This document shows, piece by piece, positions 35,728-42,349 of a stretch of DNA of 64,000 nt. Below the pieces are notes generated by a model that was given only the letters and a program-made list of their open reading frames with translations, was not told the DNA's origin and did no database searches. The position numbers and the translations under genes are program-made. Each line of letters begins with the position of its first letter. The stretch's first letter is position 1. This DNA comes from Streptomyces sp. SID12488 (GTDB taxonomy: Bacteria > Actinomycetota > Actinomycetes > Streptomycetales > Streptomycetaceae): the NCBI RefSeq assembly GCF_010548275.1, contig NZ_JAAGLT010000001.1:744001-808000 (forward strand), given 5' to 3'.

Positions 35728-37040
35728 CCCGCGGAGCCAAACGCATCGTCCATCTTCTTCGCCGCGTCCGCGGAAGCCGCCGCGACATCCTTCTTGCCGC
35801 TGACGATCTCCTGGAACATCGTCGGCAGGACCAGCGAGGAGTCGATCTGCGACCAGGCGGGCGACGCCGGCACGAACTTGGTGCCCGCGGCGAGGGTCTT
35901 CACGAAGGGCGCGACGTACGGCTGCTTCTTGGCGACGGTCTCGCGCACGTCGGCGAACGTCGGCAGGAAGCCCATGGCGTCGAAGAGTTCGGTCTGGGTC
36001 TGCTTCGAGGCGAGCTGTTCCATCAGGTCGACGGCGAGTGTGCGATGCGAAGTGCTGTTCAGCACACCGAGGTTGTTCCCGCCCGCGAACGCCGGTGCCA
36101 CCGAGCCGGCTGCGACGCCCGGCAGCGGTACGACCGCGTAGTCGCCCTTGACCTTGCCCGCCTCGACGGCCGCGTGGCTGAAGTCGCCGCCGATCGCCAT
36201 GCCCGCCTTGCCCGCGGCGAAGGCGGTGACGGTGTCGTTGCCGCCCATGCCCGCGCACTTGGCGGCGGGACAGTTGTCGTCGCCGAAGAGGGAAGTGTAG
36301 GCCTTGATGCCTTTCTGCGCGGCGGTGCCGTCGATGGCGGAGGCGTACGAACCGCCCCGGCCGGTGGCGAGTTCGCCGCCGTTGGCCCAGACGAACGGCA
36401 TCGCCCCGTAGGTGTAGGCACCGCCGACCGCGATCCCGTACAGGTCGGGCCTGGCCGCGCGGATCCGGTGCGCGGTGTTCGTCAACTCGGCCATGGTCTT
36501 CGGGACCTGGAGGCCGAGTTCCCTGAAGATGTCGGTGCGGTAGTACAGAGCGCGGACGCCGACGAAGAAGGGGGCTCCGTAGACCTTGCCGTCGACGGTG
36601 ACGGACTGGCGGGCGGTGGGGTCGGTGTCCTTCGCCTCGTTCCAGGCCGCGAACTCCCTGCTGACGTCGAGGAGTCCACCGTCGGCGACATAACCGGCGG
36701 TGTCCGTGTTGCCGTACTCGATGACGTCGGGGGCGCTCTTCGGGTCGTTGAAGGCGGCCTTGATGCGCTGGGCGCGGGTCTCGACGGGGATGTACTCGAC
36801 CTTCACCTGGGCGCCCTTGTGGGCCTTCTCGAAGGCGTCGACGACCGACGTGACGACCTTCTCCTTGGGGGTGTTGGACACCTCCTGGAAGAGCCACACG
36901 CGCAGGGTGCCGGTCTGCTCGTCCTTGCCGGAGGAGGAGTTGTCCGAGGTCTCGGGGGCACAAGCGGTGGCGGTGAGCCCGGCGAGGGCGAGGGTGGCCA
37001 CGGAGGCGGCCAGCCGGGCAGATCGGACAGAGAGCTTCAT
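35724..37040 (-). CDS. Sugar ABC transporter extracellular solute-binding lipoprotein
   Basis: This 438-aa lipoprotein has an N-terminal signal (MKLSVRSARLAASVATLALA) with the predicted lipid-modified Cys27 in LTATACAPE. The mature part is a family-1 (MalE/UgpB-like) binding protein: RVWLFQEVSNTPKEKVVTSV, KVEYIPVETRAQRIKAA, PFFVGVRALYYRTDIFRELG. A GGAGGAAA ribosome-binding site lies 7 nt before the ATG. It is the first gene of the importer-hexosaminidase operon, and a DasR-like site lies about 100 nt upstream. N-acetylglucosamine oligomers are the likely ligand by context. Confidence 0.9.
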   Translation of the reverse strand: MKLSVRSARLAASVATLALAGLTATACAPETSDNSSSGKDEQTGTLRVWLFQEVSNTPKEKVVTSVVDAFEKAHKGAQVKVEYIPVETRAQRIKAAFNDPKSAPDVIEYGNTDTAGYVADGGLLDVSREFAAWNEAKDTDPTARQSVTVDGKVYGAPFFVGVRALYYRTDIFRELGLQVPKTMAELTNTAHRIRAARPDLYGIAVGGAYTYGAMPFVWANGGELATGRGGSYASAIDGTAAQKGIKAYTSLFGDDNCPAAKCAGMGGNDTVTAFAAGKAGMAIGGDFSHAAVEAGKVKGDYAVVPLPGVAAGSVAPAFAGGNNLGVLNSTSHRTLAVDLMEQLASKQTQTELFDAMGFLPTFADVRETVAKKQPYVAPFVKTLAAGTKFVPASPAWSQIDSSLVLPTMFQEIVSGKKDVAAASADAAKKMDDAFGSAG

Positions 37041-37137
37041 CTGGCGTTTCCTCCGGAGAAAGCGTTGCAACATACGCAATGGATGTTTCGCTCTGCACAA
37101 CACCACGGAGGCTATGGACTACATGGACATGGCCACA

Positions 37138-37153
37138 AGAGGTCTTGACCACG
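37138..37153. promoter_or_regulatory. DasR-like operator (dre)
   Basis: AGAGGTCTTGACCACG matches the known DasR consensus AGTGGTCTAGACCACT at 13 of 16 positions and is a near-palindrome. It lies about 100 nt upstream of the binding-protein gene. Control by DasR fits an amino-sugar importer with a GH20 enzyme. Confidence 0.6.
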
Positions 37154-37201
37154 TCTCCACCACTCTGTGACCGGCCGACGCACCCCGTGCAACGACAGAC
37201 A

Positions 37202-37251
37202 GCACAAAGGTCCCCAGGGCGCACCAAATCGCACCCTGGGGACCTTTGTGC
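37202..37251 (-). terminator. Terminator of the DUF3039 gene
   Basis: A perfect 18-bp stem (37202-37219 with 37234-37251; GCACAAAGGTCCCCAGGG) and a 14-nt loop lie 25 nt beyond the DUF3039 stop. It insulates the downstream sugar operon. Confidence 0.85.
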
Positions 37252-37275
37252 ACATCAACGACCAGCCGGCGCGGC

Positions 37276-37572
37276 CTACTTCTTGCCGTCGCCCTTGCCC
37301 TCGTCGCCGCCGGAGCCCATGGACTCGTAGATCTCCTTGCACATGGGACACACCGGGTACTTCTTCGGGTCGCGGCCCGGTACCCAGACCTTGCCGCACA
37401 GCGCCACGACGGGAGTCCCGTCGAGGGCGCTCGCCATGATCTTGTCCTTCTGGACGTAGTGGGCGAAGCGCTCGTGGTCGCCGTCGCCGTGCGAGGTCTG
37501 CGGCGCCGGTTCGACGAGGGTCCCCGTACCAGTCCCGCGCTGGGGCTGGGTCTCAGGTTCAAGAGTGCTCAT
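37276..37572 (-). CDS. DUF3039 domain protein
   Basis: This 98-aa actinobacterial protein is of unknown function. The conserved part reads HYVQKDKIMASALDGTPVVA, then LCGKVWVPGRDPKKYPVCPM, which forms a Cys pair set (C-G-K and CPMC) likely to bind zinc. The N-terminus is Thr/Gln/Pro-rich and the C-terminal tail is Gly/Lys-rich. The ATG at 37572 is chosen because the residues before it lie in the intergenic region. It is the next gene downstream of the YqgE/AlgH gene on the same strand. Confidence 0.85.
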   Translation of the reverse strand: MSTLEPETQPQRGTGTGTLVEPAPQTSHGDGDHERFAHYVQKDKIMASALDGTPVVALCGKVWVPGRDPKKYPVCPMCKEIYESMGSGGDEGKGDGKK

Positions 37573-37601
37573 AGCGGCAATCGTACTGAAGGTCACACCC
37601 C

Positions 37602-38186
37602 TCAGTTCAGGGAAGGGTCGTCCGGATACGTCGCGACCATCGCCAGTTCGCTGCGCTGGCGCCTGAGGACCTCGCGCCACAGGCGTTCCGGGGACGGGGA
37701 GGAGACGTCTCCGGGCTCCGACTCGACGACGTACCAGGCGCCGTCCGCCAGCTCGGCCTCCAGTTGCCCCGGGCCCCAGCCCGCGTATCCGGCGAAGATG
37801 CGCAGCGATCCGAGCGCCTTCGCGAGCAGTTCCGGCGGCGCTTCCAGGTCGACGACGCCGATCGCGCCGTGCACGCGCCGCCAGCCGAGAGGGGTGCGCT
37901 CGCCGGACACCCCGCCGCCGGGGATGACCGCGACGCCGAGCGCCGAGTCGAGGGCGACCGGGCCGCCCTGGAAGACGACCCCCGGTTCACCCGCGAGTTC
38001 GGCCCAGCCCTCCAGGATGTCCCCGACGTCCACCGGCGTCGGACGGTTGAGGACGACGCCGAGGGAACCCTTCCCGTCGTGGTCGAGAAGGAGCACCACC
38101 GCGCGGTCGAAGTTCGGGTCCGCCAGGGCGGGCGTTGCCACGAGCAGTCGCCCTGTGAGCGAGGACACCTCGGTCATGCCAGACAT
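37602..38186 (-). CDS. YqgE/AlgH family protein
   Basis: This 194-aa member of the UPF0301 family is seen from LTGRLLVATPALADPNFDRA, the conserved LLLDHDGKGSLGVVLNRPT, FQGGPVALDSALGV and the WGPGQLEAELADGAWYVV segment. The molecular function of the family is not settled. Starts at 38186 (MSGM) or 38177 (MTEV) are both possible. It lies 29 nt before the DUF3039 gene and may be co-transcribed with it. It is divergent from murA. Confidence 0.88.
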   Translation of the reverse strand: MSGMTEVSSLTGRLLVATPALADPNFDRAVVLLLDHDGKGSLGVVLNRPTPVDVGDILEGWAELAGEPGVVFQGGPVALDSALGVAVIPGGGVSGERTPLGWRRVHGAIGVVDLEAPPELLAKALGSLRIFAGYAGWGPGQLEAELADGAWYVVESEPGDVSSPSPERLWREVLRRQRSELAMVATYPDDPSLN

Positions 38187-38492
38187 GATCTCGCATCTTC
38201 CCCCTCTGAGGGGGGCCAATCGGGGTACCCGGGTGAAGGCAGGTCAGGGCGTACGGGATCCGAGCGGGCGCGCGCCCGCGCCGGTGACCGCACGTGCCCG
38301 GCGGCGAACGGTTCGTGTTGTGGCAAACCTATGACACGGCTGGGCGGCGCTTGGGCTTACAGAAGGGGGGTGTGGGGCGTTTACCCTTGCTCTTCGGCTC
38401 CTGCGCGTGCCTGTACGACCGCGGCCTGTACGACCGCGTCCCGCACGACGGTCCCGCCATACCCCCGCCCAACTCATCGGAACGCGAGATAC
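38187..38492. promoter_or_regulatory. Divergent intergenic region upstream of murA with a 15-bp tandem repeat
   Basis: About 306 nt without a gene. A perfect tandem 15-mer GCCTGTACGACCGCG (38409-38423 and 38424-38438) is followed by a degenerate third copy. It should hold the murA promoter. No riboswitch-like structure is evident. Confidence 0.4.
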
Positions 38493-39839
38493 ATGACGGT
38501 CAACGGCACAGACGACGTACTGATTGTCCACGGCGGCACCCCGCTGGAGGGCGAGATCCGTGTCCGCGGTGCGAAGAACCTCGTACCGAAGGCCATGGTC
38601 GCCGCCCTGCTGGGCAGTGCGCCAAGTCGACTGCGCAATGTCCCCGACATCCGTGACGTCCGTGTCGTGCGCGGGCTGCTCCAGCTGCACGGGGTGACGG
38701 TCCGTCCGGGCGAGGAGCCCGGCGAGCTGATCATGGACCCGTCGCACGTGGAGAGCGCCAACGTCGCCGACATCGACGCGCACGCCGGGTCGAGCCGTAT
38801 CCCGATCCTCCTGTGCGGCCCGCTGCTGCACCGCCTCGGGCACGCGTTCATCCCGGGCCTCGGCGGCTGCGACATCGGCGGCCGGCCCATCGACTTCCAC
38901 TTCGAGGTGCTGCGGCAGTTCGGCGCGACGATCGAGAAGCGGGCGGACGGGCAGTACCTGGAGGCTCCTCAGCGGCTGCGCGGTACGAAGATCGCCCTTC
39001 CGTACCCGTCCGTGGGCGCGACCGAGCAGGTCCTGTTGACGGCGGTGCTGGCGGAGGGCGTCACCGAGCTGTCCAACGCGGCGGTGGAGCCCGAGATCGA
39101 GGACCTCATCTGCGTACTGCAGAAGATGGGCGCGATCATCGCCATGGACACGGACCGCACCATCCGTGTCACCGGGGTCGACAAGCTCGACGGCTACAAC
39201 CACGCGGCCCTCCCGGACCGGCTGGAGGCCGCGTCGTGGGCGTCGGCGGCGCTGGCGACCGAGGGCAACATCTATGTCCGCGGCGCCCAGCAGCGGTCGA
39301 TGATGACGTTCCTGAACACCTACCGGAAGGTGGGCGGTGCCTTCGAGATCGACGACGAGGGCATCCGCTTCTGGCACCCCGGCGGCCAGCTGAAGTCGAT
39401 CGCCCTGGAGACGGACGTACACCCCGGTTTCCAGACGGACTGGCAGCAGCCGCTGGTCGTCGCGCTGACACAGGCCACCGGCCTCTCCATCGTCCACGAG
39501 ACGGTCTACGAGTCCCGCCTCGGCTTCACCTCCGCGCTCAACCAGATGGGCGCGCACATCCAGCTCTACCGCGAGTGCCTCGGCGGCTCCCACTGCCGCT
39601 TCGGCCAGCGCAACTTCCTCCACTCGGCGGTCGTGTCGGGCCCCACGCGCCTCCAGGGCGCCGACCTGGTCATCCCGGACCTCCGGGGCGGCTTCTCGTA
39701 CCTCATCGCCGCCCTGGCCGCCCAGGGGACGTCCAGGGTGCACGGCATCGACCTGATCAACCGGGGCTACGAGAACTTCATGGAGAAGCTCGTGGAACTG
39801 GGTGCGAAGGTCGAGCTGCCCGGCAAGGCGCTCGGATAG
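38493..39839 (+). CDS. murA: UDP-N-acetylglucosamine 1-carboxyvinyltransferase
   Basis: This 448-aa cytoplasmic enzyme adds enolpyruvate to UDP-GlcNAc, the first committed step of peptidoglycan synthesis. The active-site Lys28-Asn29 lies in RVRGAKNLVPKAMVAALLG, and the catalytic, fosfomycin-reactive Cys126 lies in PGLGGCDIGGRPIDFHF. The repeating EPSP-synthase folds are complete. The ATG at 38493 (MTVNGTDDVLIVHGG) is chosen over long upstream extensions. Streptomyces often carry two murA genes; this is the one beside hupA. A 46-nt palindrome ends its transcript. Confidence 0.94.
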   Translation: MTVNGTDDVLIVHGGTPLEGEIRVRGAKNLVPKAMVAALLGSAPSRLRNVPDIRDVRVVRGLLQLHGVTVRPGEEPGELIMDPSHVESANVADIDAHAGSSRIPILLCGPLLHRLGHAFIPGLGGCDIGGRPIDFHFEVLRQFGATIEKRADGQYLEAPQRLRGTKIALPYPSVGATEQVLLTAVLAEGVTELSNAAVEPEIEDLICVLQKMGAIIAMDTDRTIRVTGVDKLDGYNHAALPDRLEAASWASAALATEGNIYVRGAQQRSMMTFLNTYRKVGGAFEIDDEGIRFWHPGGQLKSIALETDVHPGFQTDWQQPLVVALTQATGLSIVHETVYESRLGFTSALNQMGAHIQLYRECLGGSHCRFGQRNFLHSAVVSGPTRLQGADLVIPDLRGGFSYLIAALAAQGTSRVHGIDLINRGYENFMEKLVELGAKVELPGKALG

Positions 39840-39854
39840 CCGCAGTCGTACGAA

Positions 39855-39900
39855 CGCCGATGGGGCGGTCACCCAAATTTGGGTGACCGCCCCATCGGCG
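39855..39900 (+). terminator. Terminator of murA, loopless 46-nt palindrome
   Basis: 39855-39877 and 39878-39900 are exact inverse complements (centre CCCAAATTTGGG) with no spacer. The hairpin begins 16 nt beyond the murA stop and probably acts as a terminator, also for the opposite side. Confidence 0.8.
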
Positions 39901-39914
39901 TCAACTGCAGCGCC

Positions 39915-39970
39915 CTGAAGGGGCGCGGGGAACTGCGCGACCAACTACAGCGGCCCCGCAGTCGCCCACG
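39915..39970. repeat. Streptomyces dispersed intergenic repeat, copy 3
   Basis: CTGAAGGGGCGCGGGGAACT followed by GCGCGACCAACTACAGCG, a divergent member of the family seen at 18775 and 35604. It lies between the murA terminator and the hupA stop. Confidence 0.6.
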
Positions 39971-40000
39971 GCGCCAAGCCGCAACGACGAACAGGCGCCC

Positions 40001-40282
40001 TTACTTACCCTTGGCCGCTTCCTTGAGCTTGGAGCCCGCGGAAACCTTGACGCTGTAACCGGCGGGGATGTCGATCGGGTCGCCGGTCTGCGGGTTGCGC
40101 GCGGTGCGAGCGGCACGGTGGGTGCGCTCGAAGGTCAGGAAGCCGGGGATGGTGACCTTCTCGTCGCCCTTGGCGACGATCTCACCGACGGTCTCGGCGA
40201 ACGCGGCCAGAACGGCGTCCGCGTCCTTGCGGGTGACCTCGGCGCGGTCGGCCAGCGCGGCCACCAGCTCACTGCGGTTCAT
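40001..40282 (-). CDS. hupA: DNA-binding protein HU
   Basis: This 93-aa nucleoid protein starts MNRSELVAALADRAEVTRKD. It has the full HU fold: the helical N-terminus, the hinge strand VTIPGFLTFERTHRAARTAR with the DNA-binding arm NPQTGDPIDIP and the closing helix GSKLKEAAKGK. Length and lack of a lysine-rich tail show it is the short HupA type, not the spore-specific HupS. A GGGAGT ribosome-binding site is visible. It is a monocistronic gene with a 350-nt upstream region. Confidence 0.96.
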   Translation of the reverse strand: MNRSELVAALADRAEVTRKDADAVLAAFAETVGEIVAKGDEKVTIPGFLTFERTHRAARTARNPQTGDPIDIPAGYSVKVSAGSKLKEAAKGK

Positions 40283-40635
40283 GTTGTTACTCCCGTGTTC
40301 TTCTTGCTGTTGAGGCGTGCCCCGCGGCGGAGCCGCATGGGGGGCACAGCGAAGCCGATGCTGCCAGGGTCCTCGGTGGGTCCCCGGACCCGGGTCCGCC
40401 GTCGGACCCTCACGCCCGAAGACGCATCCTGCCCCCACCTGCGGCGGGAAAGCCAATCCGGCACCCCTGGGAGTCACACGAACACCCTTGGGAGTCGGAC
40501 GGAAAGCGTCAGCGGCCGGGGCCGACAGGCTGAACCTGGCCGCCACCCTAGAGGCGCCCGGGGGCAGGACGCCCCCGACGCGCCGGTAGGAGGGCCCGTG
40601 GTAACCGTCACATATACGGCAGCGGGAACCGGGAA
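40283..40635. other. Upstream region of hupA with a 21-nt spaced direct repeat
   Basis: About 350 nt without a gene. The motif CACCCCTGGGAGTC at 40462 recurs as CACCCTTGGGAGTC at 40483, two helical turns apart. It may be a regulator site for hupA. I see no RNA or terminator. Confidence 0.4.
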
Positions 40636-42045
40636 CTACTCGGCCGCCGCCTTCGCGGCGTCCCGCACCGCACCCGCCACCGCGCCCGCGACCTTGTCGT
40701 TGAAGACGCTGGGCACGATGTAGTTCGGGTTCAGCTCGTCCTCGGTGACGACGTTCGCGAGTGCGGTCGCCGCCGCGAGCATCATCTCGGTGTTGACCGT
40801 GCGGGACTGCGCGTCCAGGAGACCACGGAAGACACCCGGGAAGACCAGCACGTTGTTGATCTGGTTCGGGAAGTCCGAGCGGCCGGTGGCCACGACGGCA
40901 GCCGTCTGGCGGGCGATCGCCGGGTCGATCTCGGGGTCGGGATTCGCGAGCGCGAACACGATCGCACCCTCCGCCATCGCGGCCACGTCGTCGCCGTCGA
41001 TGACGTTCGGGGCCGAGACACCGATGAAGACGTCGGCGCCGCGCACGGCCTCCTTGAGAGTGCCGGTGAGGCCCTCCAGGTTGGTGTTGTCGGCGATCCA
41101 GCGCAGCGGGGAGTCCGGGGCCGCGTCCACCAGGTCCGCGCGGTCCGCGTGGACGACGCCCTGGATGTCGGCGACGACAGCGGTCTTGACGCCGGCCGCG
41201 ATGAGCAGCTTGAGGATGGCCGTACCGGCCGCGCCGGCGCCCGACATGACGACCCGGATGTCGCCGATCGCCTTGCCCGTGACGCGCAGGGCGTTGGTGA
41301 GGGCGGCGAGGACGACGATCGCGGTGCCGTGCTGGTCGTCGTGGAAGACGGGGATGTCCAGGGCCTCGCGGAGGCGGGCCTCGATCTCGAAGCAGCGCGG
41401 GGCCGAGATGTCCTCGAGGTTGATGCCGGCGAAGCCCGGGGCGATCGCCTTGACGATCATGACGATCTCGTCGGTGTCCTGGGTGTCCAGGCACAGCGGC
41501 CAGGCGTCGATGTCGGCGAAGCGCTTGAAGAGGGCCGCCTTGCCCTCCATGACCGGCATGGCGGCCATCGGGCCGATGTTGCCGAGGCCCAGCACCGCGG
41601 AGCCGTCCGTCACGACCGCGACCGTGTTGCGCTTGATGGTGAGGCGGCGGGCGTCCTCGGGGTTCTCGGCGATCGCCATGCACACGCGGGCCACGCCCGG
41701 GGTGTAGATCATCGAGAGGTCGTCACGGTTGCGGATCGGGTGCTTGGACTGCATCTCGATCTTGCCGCCGAGGTGCATGAGGAACGTACGGTCCGAGACC
41801 TTGCCGAGGTTGACGCCCTCGATGCCGCGGAGCTGCTGGACGATCTCGTCGGCGTGCGCGGTCGAGGTCGCCGCGATGGTGACGTCGATCCGGAGCAGTT
41901 CGTGGCCGGAGGCGGTGACGTCGAGGCCGGTCACCGAGCCTCCGGAGGACTCAACGGCGGTGGTGATCTGGGAGACCGCGGTTCCGCTCGCGGGCACCTC
42001 CAACCGGACCGTGATCGAGTAGGAGACGCTGGGCGCCGTTGCCAT
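40636..42045 (-). CDS. NAD-dependent malic enzyme with N-terminal ACT domain
   Basis: This 469-aa enzyme oxidatively decarboxylates malate to pyruvate. Residues 1-85 form an ACT-like regulatory domain (SYSITVRLEVPASGTAVSQI). The malic enzyme part has the catalytic tyrosine in YTPGVARVCMAIAENPEDA, the lysine in TDGSAVLGLGNIG with GKAALFKRFADIDAWP, the metal-binding EDISAPRCFEIE and DDQHGTAIVV, and an NAD-binding Rossmann motif (VMSGAGAAGTAILKL). An AGAAGGAAG ribosome-binding site lies before the ATG. It stands alone. The NAD versus NADP preference is inferred from family likeness. Confidence 0.9.
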   Translation of the reverse strand: MATAPSVSYSITVRLEVPASGTAVSQITTAVESSGGSVTGLDVTASGHELLRIDVTIAATSTAHADEIVQQLRGIEGVNLGKVSDRTFLMHLGGKIEMQSKHPIRNRDDLSMIYTPGVARVCMAIAENPEDARRLTIKRNTVAVVTDGSAVLGLGNIGPMAAMPVMEGKAALFKRFADIDAWPLCLDTQDTDEIVMIVKAIAPGFAGINLEDISAPRCFEIEARLREALDIPVFHDDQHGTAIVVLAALTNALRVTGKAIGDIRVVMSGAGAAGTAILKLLIAAGVKTAVVADIQGVVHADRADLVDAAPDSPLRWIADNTNLEGLTGTLKEAVRGADVFIGVSAPNVIDGDDVAAMAEGAIVFALANPDPEIDPAIARQTAAVVATGRSDFPNQINNVLVFPGVFRGLLDAQSRTVNTEMMLAAATALANVVTEDELNPNYIVPSVFNDKVAGAVAGAVRDAAKAAAE

Positions 42046-42349
42046 GGCCGACTTCCTTCTGCTTTCACCCTGATGCTTGGTTTGCCGTCCGATCGTCGCA
42101 CCTACCGCGGAGTAGCTGGTAGCGGGGCCTCGATTGCGAACGTTTTGTTCTCAACAAAGAGAGGTCCACGCCACTTTCGTGGCGTGGACCTCTACATGTT
42201 CAGTGGCACCGACCCGCCATGCTCGCCTCGCGGCAAGTGGTCGCTCGTAGCGACGAAGGTTGGGCCCGGGGGCTTGGATCGAGCCGGTGCCACGTCAACG
42301 GTAACAAACGATCCCCGTAAGGCAATTCCCATCGGCCACTGTCTTTGCC
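42046..42349. other. Intergenic region between the helicase and malic enzyme genes
   Basis: About 304 nt, containing the malic enzyme promoter and the helicase terminator at 42160-42193. No other gene or structure is seen. Confidence 0.45.
42160..42193 (-). terminator. Terminator downstream of the HelD-like gene
   Basis: A perfect 15-bp stem (AGAGGTCCACGCCAC, 42160-42174, with 42179-42193) with the loop TTTC. Confidence 0.75.

Noticed and set aside
37246..38334. 362-residue plus-strand frame opposite the DUF3039 and YqgE genes
   Set aside because: It overlaps two recognisable genes on the other strand and has no domain.
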